From: Streptomyces erythrochromogenes
GTDB lineage: Bacteria; Actinomycetota; Actinomycetes; Streptomycetales; Streptomycetaceae
Assembly (NCBI RefSeq): GCF_036170895.1
Contig: NZ_CP108036.1
Location: 2,852,001 to 2,916,000, forward strand
Direction of reading: 5' to 3'
DNA length: 64,000 bases
The notes under the pieces are model-generated. The model did no database searches. It was not told the DNA's origin and worked only from the letters and a program-made list of their open reading frames with translations. Shown here one piece after another: positions 9,174 through 17,091 of this stretch (its first letter is position 1; every line of letters begins with the position of its first letter). A program made the translations under genes and the position numbers.

Positions 9174-10388
9174 GTGACCGCATCGCGCGTACTCGTCCTC
9201 AACTCCGGCTCCTCGTCGGTCAAGTACCAGCTCCTCGACATGGCGGACCGGTCGCGTCTGGCCGTCGGCCTGGTGGAGCGGATCGGCGAGGAGACCTCCC
9301 GGCTGGTGCACGAGCCGCTGACCGGTCCTGCCTCGGCCGGCGGCAAGCGCGAGCACGTCGGCCCGATCGCGGACCACGAGGCCGCGCTGAAGGCCGTGGC
9401 CGGCGAGCTCGCCGCCGACGGGATGGGCCTGGACTCCCCCGAGCTGGCCGCGGTGGGGCACCGGGTGGTGCACGGCGGGACGCGGTTCACCCGGCCGACG
9501 GTGATCGACGACGAGGTGCTCGCGGAGATCCGGAACCTGATCCCCCTGGCGCCGCTGCACAACCCGGCGAACGTCACGGGCATCGAGGTGGCGCGCTCGC
9601 TGCGCGCGGACATCCCCCAGGTCGCCGTCTTCGACACCGCCTTCCACTCGACGATGCCGGAGTACGTGGCCCGGTACGCGATCGACGCCCAGGTCGCCGA
9701 CGCGTACTCCGTCCGGCGGTACGGCTTCCACGGCACCTCCCACGCCTACGTCTCGCGGGCGACGGCCGCCCTGCTCGGCAAGCCGGTGGAGGACGTGAAC
9801 GTGATCGTGCTGCACCTGGGCAACGGCGCCTCCGCCTCGGCCGTGCGGGGCGGGCTCTGCGTGGAGACGTCCATGGGCATGACCCCGCTGGAGGGGCTGG
9901 TCATGGGCACCCGCTCGGGCGATCTCGACCCGGCGGTCGTCTTCCACCTGGCGCGGGTGGGCGGCCTCTCGGTGGACGAGATCGATTCGCTCCTGAACAA
10001 GAAGAGCGGTCTGCTGGGCATGTGCGGCGACAACGACATGCGCGAGGTGCTGCGGCGCGCGGGCGAGGGCGACGAGGCGGCGCGGCTGGCCTTCGCCACC
10101 TACGTCCACCGGCTGAAGAAGTACATCGGGGCCTACTCGGCGGTCCTCGGGCGGGTGGACGCGGTGGCGTTCACGGCCGGGGTCGGCGAGAACGCCCACC
10201 AGGTCCGGGAGGCCGCGCTGGACGGCCTGGCCGAGCTGGGCCTGGCGCTGGATCTCGAAGCCAATGCGGCGCGTTCCCCGCAGCCGCGACTGGTTTCGGC
10301 GGACTATGCCCGGGTGGCCGTGGCGGTGGTCCCCACGGATGAGGAACTGGAGATCGCCACCCAGGCGTACGCGCTGGTTACCGAGTAG
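9174..10388 (+). CDS. ackA: acetate kinase
   Basis: 404 aa; transfers phosphate between acetyl phosphate and ADP. Signatures are VLVLNSGSSSVKYQLL at the N-terminus, GHRVVHGG, FDTAFHSTMPE, YGFHGTSHAYVS, LHLGNGASASAV and GTRSGDLDPAV. GTG 9174 has an AAGGAAAG ribosome binding site 7-8 nt before it. It is downstream of pta and almost certainly co-transcribed. Its stop is 61 nt before pyk, which has its own promoter signal. Confidence 0.96.
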   Translation: MTASRVLVLNSGSSSVKYQLLDMADRSRLAVGLVERIGEETSRLVHEPLTGPASAGGKREHVGPIADHEAALKAVAGELAADGMGLDSPELAAVGHRVVHGGTRFTRPTVIDDEVLAEIRNLIPLAPLHNPANVTGIEVARSLRADIPQVAVFDTAFHSTMPEYVARYAIDAQVADAYSVRRYGFHGTSHAYVSRATAALLGKPVEDVNVIVLHLGNGASASAVRGGLCVETSMGMTPLEGLVMGTRSGDLDPAVVFHLARVGGLSVDEIDSLLNKKSGLLGMCGDNDMREVLRRAGEGDEAARLAFATYVHRLKKYIGAYSAVLGRVDAVAFTAGVGENAHQVREAALDGLAELGLALDLEANAARSPQPRLVSADYARVAVAVVPTDEELEIATQAYALVTE

Positions 10389-10437
10389 TCACTTGGACTT
10401 TCCACCAGACGGAATATTCCGCTGCGAAACAAACCGA

Positions 10438-10449
10438 TAGGATCCAGTC
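10438..10449 (+). promoter_or_regulatory. pyk promoter -10 box, leaderless start
   Basis: TAGGAT at 10438-10443 ends 6 nt before ATG 10450, and there is no ribosome binding site, so transcription probably starts at or next to the A of the ATG. A perfect 10-bp palindrome GGAATATTCC (10411-10420) occupies the -35 zone and might bind a regulator. No canonical TTGAC -35 is seen at 17-18 bp. Confidence 0.5.
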
Positions 10450-11880
10450 ATGCGCCGTTCCAAAATTGTCTGCACGCTGGGCCCCGCCGTCGACTCGTAT
10501 GAGCAGCTGAAAGCGCTCATCGAGGCAGGTATGAACGTGGCCCGATTCAACTTCAGCCACGGGTCCCAGGCAGAACACCAGGAGCGGTACGACCGCGTCC
10601 GGCAGGTCTCCGAAGACACCGGGCGCGCCGTCGGCGTCCTCGCCGACCTCCAGGGTCCGAAGATCCGTCTGGAGACCTTCGCCGAAGGTCCCGTCGAGCT
10701 GGTGCGCGGTGACGAGTTCACCATCACCACCGAGGACGTCCCGGGCGACAAGTCCATCTGCGGCACCACCTACAAGGGTCTCCCGGGCGACGTCGCCAAG
10801 GGCGACCAGGTCCTGATCAACGACGGCAACGTCGAGCTCCGGGTGACGGAGGTCGAAGGCCCCCGGGTCAGGACCATCGTCATCGAGGGCGGTGTCATCT
10901 CGGACCACAAGGGCATCAACCTGCCGGGTGCCGCCGTGAACGTCCCCGCCCTGTCGGAGAAGGACGTCGACGACCTCCGCTTCGCCCTGCGGATGGGCTG
11001 CGACATGGTCGCCCTGTCCTTCGTCCGCGACGCCAACGACGTCAAGGACGTGCACCGGGTCATGGACGAGGAGGGCCGCCGGGTCCCCGTCATCGCCAAG
11101 GTGGAGAAGCCGCAGGCCGTCGAGAACATGGAGGCCGTGGTCGCCGCCTTCGACGCGGTCATGGTGGCCCGCGGCGACCTCGCCGTCGAGTACCCGCTCG
11201 AGAAGGTCCCGATGGTCCAGAAGCGGCTCATCGAGATGTGCCGCCGCAACGCCAAGCCGGTGATCGTCGCGACCCAGATGATGGAGTCGATGATCACCAA
11301 CTCCCGCCCGACGCGCGCGGAGGCGTCCGACGTCGCCAACGCGATCCTCGACGGCGCGGACGCGGTCATGCTGTCGGCCGAGTCCTCCGTGGGCGCCTAC
11401 CCGATCGAGACCGTCAAGACGATGTCGAAGATCGTCACGGCGGCCGAGGAGGAGCTCCTGTCCAAGGGCCTCCAGCCACTGGTCCCGGGCAAGAAGCCGC
11501 GCACCCAGGGCGGCTCCGTGGCCCGCGCGGCCTGCGAGATCGCGGACTTCCTGGACGGCCAGGCGCTCATCGCCTTCACCCAGTCCGGGGACACCGCCCG
11601 CCGCCTGTCGCGCTACCGCGCCACGCAGCAGATCCTGGCCTTCACCACGGACGTCAACACCCGCAACCAGCTCACGCTGAGCTGGGGCGTCGAGTCGTAC
11701 ATCGTCCCGCACGTGGACACCACCGACGCCATGGTCGACCTGGTGGACGGCGAGCTGCTCAAGCTGGGCCGCTACAACGAGGGCGACACCATGATCATCA
11801 CCGCCGGCTCGCCCCCCGGCGTCCCCGGCACCACCAACATGGTCCGGGTGCACCACCTGGGTGGCGTCGACCGCGCCTGA
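10450..11880 (+). CDS. pyk: pyruvate kinase
   Basis: Last step of glycolysis, 476 aa. It has KIVCTLGPA at the start, GMNVARFNFSHGS, IAKVEKPQAVENM, the active-site MVARGDLAVE, VIVATQMMESM with NSRPTRAEASDVANAILDG, and AVMLSAESSVGAYP. The C-terminal allosteric domain (about 345-470) is present. It sits downstream of pta-ackA with its own leaderless-type promoter and is closed by a 19-bp-stem terminator. Actinomycetes often have two pyk genes; this copy is the one linked to pta-ackA. Confidence 0.96.
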   Translation: MRRSKIVCTLGPAVDSYEQLKALIEAGMNVARFNFSHGSQAEHQERYDRVRQVSEDTGRAVGVLADLQGPKIRLETFAEGPVELVRGDEFTITTEDVPGDKSICGTTYKGLPGDVAKGDQVLINDGNVELRVTEVEGPRVRTIVIEGGVISDHKGINLPGAAVNVPALSEKDVDDLRFALRMGCDMVALSFVRDANDVKDVHRVMDEEGRRVPVIAKVEKPQAVENMEAVVAAFDAVMVARGDLAVEYPLEKVPMVQKRLIEMCRRNAKPVIVATQMMESMITNSRPTRAEASDVANAILDGADAVMLSAESSVGAYPIETVKTMSKIVTAAEEELLSKGLQPLVPGKKPRTQGGSVARAACEIADFLDGQALIAFTQSGDTARRLSRYRATQQILAFTTDVNTRNQLTLSWGVESYIVPHVDTTDAMVDLVDGELLKLGRYNEGDTMIITAGSPPGVPGTTNMVRVHHLGGVDRA

Positions 11881-11915
11881 CGCCGTCGCACCGCAACAGA
11901 CTCTGCCGCACAGAG

Positions 11916-11959
11916 ACCGAGGGCGGCACCCCGCAGTGATGCGGGGTGCCGCCCTCGGT
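11916..11959. terminator. bidirectional terminator, 19-bp perfect stem
   Basis: The arms 11916-11934 and 11941-11959 (beginning ACCGAGGGCGG) are perfectly complementary over 19 bp around the 6-nt loop AGTGAT. It lies between the convergent pyk and the secreted-protein gene ending at 11980, so it can stop transcription from both sides. Confidence 0.9.
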
Positions 11960-11979
11960 GTGTCCGTACCGCCTGCTGC

Positions 11980-13251
11980 CTACTCGGGCGGGCCGATGTA
12001 GTTCTTCAGGCCCGGCACGGTCAGAGTGCCGCCGAACTGAGCCGCCTGGACGACCTGGACGTCCGTGAAGAACGCGAACGGGACGTTCAGGGGCGGCGGG
12101 CTGTTCGGGGTGAACTCGATCGGGATCAGACCGAACAGCTTCCCCTTGAGGCTCTCGGTGTACATCGTCACCGTGCCGCCGCGGATCTTGGACGTGGAGC
12201 CCGGACGCGACTTCAGGTGGGCGACGTTCCCGCCCTTGCCGACCGTCTGGTACAGGTCCTTGATGTCCAGCGAGTCCGCCGTGAACTTCAGGACCTTCTT
12301 GACCTTGCCGCTGGCGGTCTTCACCTCGACGATGCCGTGGTAGTCGAGGCCGTAGAGGGTCAGCAGGGAGCTGTCGAGGTACCAGGGCTCGTCGGGCAGG
12401 AGCGGGATGCCCTGCTCCAGCTCGGCGTTGGCCAGGGCCTCGGCGTCGTAGGTCGGGCAGGGGAAGGGTTCCTTCCCGTCCGGGTCCTTCGTCGCCTCGT
12501 CCTTGGCCTCGTCCTCGTCGCCCTTGTCCTCGTCGCCCTCTTCCTTGGGCTTCTCGTCCTTGGGCTTCTTGACGGTGTCCTTGACCTCGTCGGGCAGCTC
12601 CTCGACCGTGGCGCCCGCCTGCTTGGCGGCGTCCCGGATCGCGTCCGCGGCCGGGTCCGGGGTCGGCTTGGCGGTCGTGGAGGGCGTGGCCGCGGGCGTC
12701 GGGGTCGCCTTCGTGTCCTTGAGCGGCTGGCCCAGCCCGTCGATGAGGTCCTTGAGCTTGTCGCCCACGCCGAGGGGGTCCAGCGGGTTCGCGGACTCGG
12801 TCGGTGCCGGCGCCGGTGTGGTGGCCGGGGCCGGGGCGTTCGCCGACGGGGACTTGGTCGCCGACGGGGTGGCGCTCGTCTTCGGCTTCGCGGCCGTGGA
12901 CGGTGCGGGCGACGCGCTGGGCGAGGCGCTCGGCGAGGCCGTCTTCGAGGGCGTGGGGGACGGGGACTTCGACTCGGTCTCCGCCGGCTCGTCGGACCGC
13001 GTCACACACGGCCCGGGCGCGAAGGGGATCTCCTTGTCGTCGGCCACGGCCAGTTTGGGCGCCATGCCCATCCCGACGAACACGGCCGTCGGCATCGCCG
13101 CCAGCGCCATCGTCTTGCCGACGGGTATCTGGATCTTGTTCAGCAGGGACTTCCTGGGCGCCGCGTGTCGCGGGCCCTTCCTCTCACGGGACTCTGCGCC
13201 TGGGGCCACGCCCCGCTGCGTCTCGTCACCCCGCACTGTTCCTCCCGCCAT
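11980..13251 (-). CDS. secreted or cell-surface protein with Pro/Ser/Thr/Lys-rich linker
   Basis: Protein of 423 aa with no function I recognise. After a basic N-terminus, residues about 36-70 (KIQIPVGKTMALAAMPTAVFVGMGMAPKLAVA) form a hydrophobic signal or anchor segment. Residues about 80-260 are low complexity: SPTPSKTASPSASPSASP, then Lys/Glu/Asp-rich KKPKDEKPKEEGDEDKGDED. The C-terminal 160 residues look folded (DEPWYLDSSLLTLYGLDYHGIVEV, GGTVTMYTESLKGKLFG, VPFAFFTDVQVVQAAQFGG). Its start overlaps the 3' end of the DUF6114 gene by 26 nt. With DUF6114 and DUF6230 upstream it forms a probable three-gene envelope unit. Confidence 0.75.
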   Translation of the reverse strand: MAGGTVRGDETQRGVAPGAESRERKGPRHAAPRKSLLNKIQIPVGKTMALAAMPTAVFVGMGMAPKLAVADDKEIPFAPGPCVTRSDEPAETESKSPSPTPSKTASPSASPSASPAPSTAAKPKTSATPSATKSPSANAPAPATTPAPAPTESANPLDPLGVGDKLKDLIDGLGQPLKDTKATPTPAATPSTTAKPTPDPAADAIRDAAKQAGATVEELPDEVKDTVKKPKDEKPKEEGDEDKGDEDEAKDEATKDPDGKEPFPCPTYDAEALANAELEQGIPLLPDEPWYLDSSLLTLYGLDYHGIVEVKTASGKVKKVLKFTADSLDIKDLYQTVGKGGNVAHLKSRPGSTSKIRGGTVTMYTESLKGKLFGLIPIEFTPNSPPPLNVPFAFFTDVQVVQAAQFGGTLTVPGLKNYIGPPE

Positions 13252-13813
13252 CGGCGTGGGCAGTCGTCTCGCTCGCGTGTGCCGTCTCCGTCTCGCGGGG
13301 ACCGGGGATGTCCAGGCCGCCCGGCGTCGCGTCCGTCTTGCCCAGGGCGACCACGGCCGGCTGCTGTACCGTCGGCTGCTGGACCGCGGGCTCCTCGTCC
13401 ACCGGCTGTCCCGGCGCCCACGACAGCGCGAGGGCGCCGCCGACGAGGGAGAGGATGAAGCCCATCCCGAAACCGCCGAGGTTGGACACCGGTAGGGACA
13501 CCAGGGCCAGCAGGATCGAGGCGACTCCGGCGAAGACCCGGATGGTCTGCTGGAACCAGAGGGCCAGGCCCAGCGTGATCAGCAGTACACCGATGATCAG
13601 TGCGCCGGCACCACCCGTGGTGGCCATCGCGAGACTGACGTTGCCCAGCCGGAGGTCCGCATACGGGAAGTACGCGATCGGGAAGCCACCGAGGAGCGTG
13701 AACAGCCCGGCCCAGAAGGGACGGCGACCGCGCCACGCGCGGAAGTGGTAATACACCACGGTGAGCCAGGCGTCGTCTTCTGCGCGAACGTAAACCGGGG
13801 CCTGGGGGTTCAT
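13226..13813 (-). CDS. DUF6114-type membrane protein
   Basis: 195 aa with about four membrane segments between residues 35 and 130 (PFWAGLFTLLGGFPIAYFPY, GAGALIIGVLLITLGLALWF, FAGVASILLALVSLPVS, GMGFILSLVGGALALSW). The N-terminal cytoplasmic part is DDAWLTVVYYHFRAWRGRRPF. The C-terminal 60 residues are polar with a VQQPTVQQPAV repeat. I recall this family as DUF6114, found beside DUF6230 in actinomycetes; its function is unknown. ATG 13813 has AGGGAGC 10 nt upstream and is preferred to a TTG two codons earlier. Confidence 0.75.
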   Translation of the reverse strand: MNPQAPVYVRAEDDAWLTVVYYHFRAWRGRRPFWAGLFTLLGGFPIAYFPYADLRLGNVSLAMATTGGAGALIIGVLLITLGLALWFQQTIRVFAGVASILLALVSLPVSNLGGFGMGFILSLVGGALALSWAPGQPVDEEPAVQQPTVQQPAVVALGKTDATPGGLDIPGPRETETAHASETTAHADGGRNSAG

Positions 13814-13921
13814 GGACAACAGCTCCCTGGAAACGGTGGTACGGAGAACTCTGTGGAGCCCGGACGGGCGGACGGGGACGGCCGTCGCCGCCCGCCCGTC
13901 CGGTCATTCACCAGGACCGGA

Positions 13922-14563
13922 TCAGTCCTTGATGTCCTGGTAGCACGGCTTGTCGCCGCCGAGCAGACGCAGCTTCAGGTCGGGCAGCTTGAACGTGCCC
14001 GCCGTGGTCGCCCACGCCTTCTGGCGCACGTTCGTCAGGATCGCCTTGTCGGCGCGCTGCGAGAACGCGTACGGGCTGCTGACCGTACCGGCCTGCGGCT
14101 TCGTCTTGTGGTTCGGGTCGCCGACCGCGACACCGATGTCCAGGTTCTTGAACTCGGCGTCGGTGTCGAGCTCCGCAACATCCAGGTAGATGTTGTCGGC
14201 GACGGCCGGCTTGCCCTTGTGGCCGGTGCGCAGCTGCAGCGTGATGTTGCCGAGCGGCGTCGGGGTCACCAGCGACTGGCACATGTTGGTGATCTCGGCG
14301 TGGCTGAACCCGGAGATGGTCACCGGGTGGTGCTGCGCATTGCCCTTGAGGTCGTGCCCCTCGGCGATGCCGCCGTACTGGATGAGGTTGTCACCGTCGA
14401 GCTTGTCGGCCGAGACCTTGAAGTCCTGGCCGGAGACGCTGAAGGACGCCGCGAGGGCACCCTGCGCCAGACCCACACCGACCGCGGCCGTGGCCGCGAT
14501 GCTCGGCACCATGACGAGCGCGAAGCGCTTCCATCTGGTCCCGCCACGAACCTGAGAACTCAT
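13922..14563 (-). CDS. DUF6230-type secreted protein
   Basis: 213 aa. The N-terminus WKRFALVMVPSIAATAAVGVGLAQGALAASF is a signal peptide with a likely cleavage at ALA-A. The mature part (SFSVSGQDFKVSADKLDGDNLIQYGG, IYLDVAELDTDAEFKNLDIGVAVGDPNHK, two Cys) matches my memory of DUF6230, often mis-called cholesterol esterase; no catalytic triad is evident. A strong AAGGAGG ribosome binding site precedes ATG 14563. It heads a probable operon with DUF6114 (109 nt on) and the low-complexity secreted protein. The likely place of action is the membrane exterior. Confidence 0.75.
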   Translation of the reverse strand: MSSQVRGGTRWKRFALVMVPSIAATAAVGVGLAQGALAASFSVSGQDFKVSADKLDGDNLIQYGGIAEGHDLKGNAQHHPVTISGFSHAEITNMCQSLVTPTPLGNITLQLRTGHKGKPAVADNIYLDVAELDTDAEFKNLDIGVAVGDPNHKTKPQAGTVSSPYAFSQRADKAILTNVRQKAWATTAGTFKLPDLKLRLLGGDKPCYQDIKD

Positions 14564-14908
14564 TTCGTTCCTCCTTCTCGGACGTACATCTCCGGTCCGG
14601 GCCGTGCCCGTCCTGGGATGGGAGAAGTGCTACGTCCTCGGGAAGGAGCGCAGGCGGCCGGGCCGCGGCCGTGCCACGTCCGATACACCGGCGTTCACCC
14701 CCGAGCGACAACCACTGGGCCACGCGTTCGCGCAACCTGGAGGACAGGCCCCGCCCACGTGGCAGAGACCCCCCTGTCCCACGTCCGGTGCCACTGCCAC
14801 CGGCCGGCTCGGTGGGGACCCTCCACCGCGGCTCCGAGTGAGCGGCTCTGCGGGAAGGACCGAGCGTCGCCGATCGTGGTCCATTCCCGGCCGGGGCACA
14901 AGGGGGTT

Positions 14909-14926
14909 CGTTACTGGCGGGTAACG
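14909..14926. promoter_or_regulatory. inverted repeat CGTTAC-N6-GTAACG, possible operator
   Basis: Perfect 6-bp arms about 350 bp upstream of the DUF6230 gene. A second related element, TTACT-GCG-AGTAA, sits at 15040-15052. Both share the half-site TTACT/GTAA. They look like binding sites of a TetR-class dimer, but the regulator is not identified. Confidence 0.35.
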
Positions 14927-15039
14927 GCCAGATAACCTGAATGCTGCCTGTAACCGTCCGTCGGCAACGCAGGGTGCCACCCGGGGCCATGACAGAACGG
15001 CAAAAGGGTGAACACACCGGACAGTTCACGGGGTTCGAT

Positions 15040-15052
15040 TTACTGCGAGTAA
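15040..15052. promoter_or_regulatory. inverted repeat TTACT-GCG-AGTAA, possible operator
   Basis: 13-bp perfect palindrome with a 3-bp centre, touching the base of the adjacent compound hairpin. It shares the TTACT half-site with the element at 14909-14926. Confidence 0.3.
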
Positions 15053-15096
15053 CAGCGGCCGCGATTGCCAAGTTTTGGCAAAGCGCGGCCGCTGTT
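15051..15096. terminator. compound stem-loop after the YbbN-like gene
   Basis: An outer stem of 13 perfect pairs (AACAGCGGCCGCG 15051-15063 with 15084-15096) encloses an inner 7-bp stem (TTGCCAA 15065-15071 with TTGGCAA 15075-15081). It lies about 95 nt past the stop of the gene ending at 15192 on the minus strand, so it is the probable terminator of that gene. Confidence 0.7.
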
Positions 15097-15191
15097 TATC
15101 TACGTGTCAACAAATCGGCGGCCGCCCGACGACGTCCGGGACCCTTCCCGGGACCGGCGCGGAGCGGCTGCGGAGCCGGACCGGAGCCGCC

Positions 15192-16190
15192 CTAGAAGAG
15201 CACCCGCGCCAGCGCCGTCCGCGCCGCCGTCACCCTCGGGTCGTCGGCGCCGATGACCTCGAACAGTTCGAGCAGTCGCAGGCGCACCGCATCGCGATCG
15301 TCACCGAACGTGACCTTCACGGTGTCCACGAGGCGGCCGAAGGCGTCCTCCACGTGACCGCCCACCAGATCCAGGTCGGCCGCGGCGATCTGCGCCGCCG
15401 GGTCGCGCGGGTTCGCGGCCGCGGCTGCGCGCACCTCCTGCGGGTTCATGTGCTGGACCCGGGCGAGCAGCTCGGCCTGGGCCAGACCCAGCTTGGCCTC
15501 GGTGTTGCCCGGGTCGTCCGCGAGTACGTTCTTGTACGCCTGCACCGCGCCACCGAGGTCGCCGGCGTCCAGTGCGACGACGGCCGCCTCCAGCAGCGCG
15601 TCGTACGGACCGGCCGGGGCCTCGACCGGTGCGGACTCGGCGGCTCCCTCGGCGTTCGCATCCACGTCGAGGCCGATGATCCCGAAGCGCTCCTCGGCCA
15701 CCTGGACCAGTTGGGCGAGGGTGTCGCGGATCTGCTGCTCGGGGGCGACGCCCTGGAAGAGCGGCAGCACCTGACCGGCGACCACGGCGAAGACGGCCGG
15801 GATGCCCTGGATCTGGAACTGCTGCATCAGCATCTGGTTGGCGTCGACGTCCACCTTGGCCAGCACGAGGCGGCCGTTCGCCTCGACGGTCAGGCGCTCC
15901 AGGAGCGGGCTGAGCTGCTTGCACGGCTGGCACCACTCGGCCCAGAAGTCCAGGACGACCGGGACCTCGGCGGAGAGCTGGAGCACGTCGCGTTCAAAAC
16001 CGGCCTCGTCGACGTCGAAGACGAGCGCCGAGGGCGGGACGGCGTCGGCGGCCGGACCGGCCCCGCCACCCTGAGCGGCCTGTCGCGCCGCTTCGGCGCG
16101 GGCCTGCTCGGCCTTGGCCTTGGCCTCGCCGGCCGCCTTCACCGCGGCGAGGTCGACGACGCCGCTCATGGACATGTTTCTGGGCTGCAT
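15192..16190 (-). CDS. thioredoxin-like protein with TPR domain (YbbN/CnoX-like co-chaperone)
   Basis: 332 aa. An Ala-rich N-terminal stretch (residues 15-50) is followed by a thioredoxin domain (about 55-165) with the active site WAEWCQPCK (Cys87, Cys90), and then a helical TPR region (about 195-330: YDALLEAAVVALDAGDLGGAVQAYKNVLADDPGN, EAKLGLAQAELLARV). This matches YbbN/CnoX-type proteins, which combine redox chemistry with chaperone-partner binding; that specific role is inference. ATG 16190 has GGGGGAGGAT about 7 nt before it; two in-frame ATGs soon after are weaker choices. It is divergent from a TetR gene, with a 10+3+10 inverted repeat in the gap. Confidence 0.85.
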   Translation of the reverse strand: MQPRNMSMSGVVDLAAVKAAGEAKAKAEQARAEAARQAAQGGGAGPAADAVPPSALVFDVDEAGFERDVLQLSAEVPVVLDFWAEWCQPCKQLSPLLERLTVEANGRLVLAKVDVDANQMLMQQFQIQGIPAVFAVVAGQVLPLFQGVAPEQQIRDTLAQLVQVAEERFGIIGLDVDANAEGAAESAPVEAPAGPYDALLEAAVVALDAGDLGGAVQAYKNVLADDPGNTEAKLGLAQAELLARVQHMNPQEVRAAAAANPRDPAAQIAAADLDLVGGHVEDAFGRLVDTVKVTFGDDRDAVRLRLLELFEVIGADDPRVTAARTALARVLF

Positions 16191-16330
16191 GCGTACATCC
16201 TCCCCCGTGTGCGCGCGCCGACGAAAAAGATCGCGTGAATTGGCCGTGCAGTCGTATCCGCCGCGATCGTGTTGCTGGGCGGCGCCGGGTCCCCACCTGG
16301 CGCCCGTAGCTCTTCGCGTGGTTGTCGCTC

Positions 16331-16353
16331 TTACGCTACGAGCCGTAGCGTAA
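16331..16353. promoter_or_regulatory. perfect inverted repeat (TTACGCTACG arms, 3-bp centre), probable TetR operator
   Basis: TTACGCTACG at 16331-16340 is perfectly repeated in inverse at 16344-16353 around AGC. It lies between the divergent YbbN-like gene and the TetR gene, 88 bp from the latter. Length and symmetry fit a TetR-family dimer site. Control by the adjacent regulator is inferred from position. Confidence 0.6.
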
Positions 16354-16440
16354 CTCTCCCAGAGGCCCTGCGCGCCCCCGCGACGCCCGTGATCTGAACC
16401 ACAGCGGCCCGTTCGGCTACCGACGGGTATGGTCTCGGCC

Positions 16441-17061
16441 ATGCGCAACCCCAGCCCCGGCCGCACCGGTCGCCCCCGCAGCGCGGCCGCGGACGCCGCC
16501 ATCCTCGCCGCCACCCGGGACGCGCTGGTCGAGCTGGGCTGGTCGAAGCTGACGATGGGCGACGTCTCGGCCCGCGCGGGCGTCGCCAAGACCACCCTGT
16601 ACCGGCGCTGGGCGGGCAAGAGCGAGCTGGTCGTGGACGCGGTCGCGGAGCTCTTCGACGCGCTCGAACTGCCGGATCGGGGCTCCCTGGAAGCCGACAT
16701 CGAGTACGTGGTCCTGCGCTTCGCGGAGCTGCTGCGGCGCCCGGAGGCCCGTACGGCCCTGATGGCGGTCGTCTCCGAGTCCACCCGGGACGAGGCCCTG
16801 CGCGACCGGATCCGGTCGGCGATCGTGGACCGGCAGAAACGTCTCGTCGTACTGGGTCGCGAACGGGCCCAGGCCCGCGGCGAACTCCCCTACGAGGAGG
16901 ACGAGTTCCTGGCGGGCCGGACCACGGACCTGATCTTCGACGTGATCGCGGGCACCGTGGTGCACCGCGCCCTGGTGAGCTCCGAGCCGGTGGACGAGCT
17001 CTGGGTGGCCACCTTCACCGCCCTCCTGATGCACGGCCTGCGCGGCCCGGCCGCGGCCTGA
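16441..17061 (+). CDS. TetR/AcrR-family transcriptional regulator
   Basis: 206 aa from ATG 16441. The N-terminal HTH is TLVELGWSKLTMGDVSARAGVAKTTLYRRWAGKSELV-like, with the diagnostic TTLYRRW. The C-terminal ligand domain (residues about 75-200) is of the TetR_C type, with LRFAELLRRPEARTALMAVVSES. An earlier in-frame ATG at 16429 would give four more residues, but it sits inside a TATGGT -10 box (16428-16433). A leaderless start at 16441, 7 nt after that box, is therefore more likely. No effector can be named. Confidence 0.85.
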   Translation: MRNPSPGRTGRPRSAAADAAILAATRDALVELGWSKLTMGDVSARAGVAKTTLYRRWAGKSELVVDAVAELFDALELPDRGSLEADIEYVVLRFAELLRRPEARTALMAVVSESTRDEALRDRIRSAIVDRQKRLVVLGRERAQARGELPYEEDEFLAGRTTDLIFDVIAGTVVHRALVSSEPVDELWVATFTALLMHGLRGPAAA

Positions 17062-17091
17062 GCCCGTCCGGCCGCGCCCCGGCGGAGCCGG

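Larger units (their letters stand above)
14564..15191. other. 628-bp region without a credible gene
   Basis: This is the long leader of the DUF6230 operon plus the 3' flank of the YbbN-like gene. The overlapping open frames on both strands have proline/arginine-rich shadow translations and no conserved start. It contains two TTACT-type inverted repeats (14909-14926 and 15040-15052), a GTGAAC-N10-GTTCAC inverted repeat (15008-15029) and a strong compound hairpin (15051-15096). Confidence 0.6.

Noticed and set aside
6981..10199. Minus-strand open frame of 1072 codons opposite pta and ackA
   Set aside because: It is the reverse complement of two conserved enzymes. Its translation is Gly/Arg/Val/His-rich with no motif, as expected for high-GC shadow frames.
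14604..14924. Possible small gene in the DUF6230 leader
   Set aside because: It overlaps opposing frames of similar quality, has no ribosome binding site at its start and no recognisable composition.
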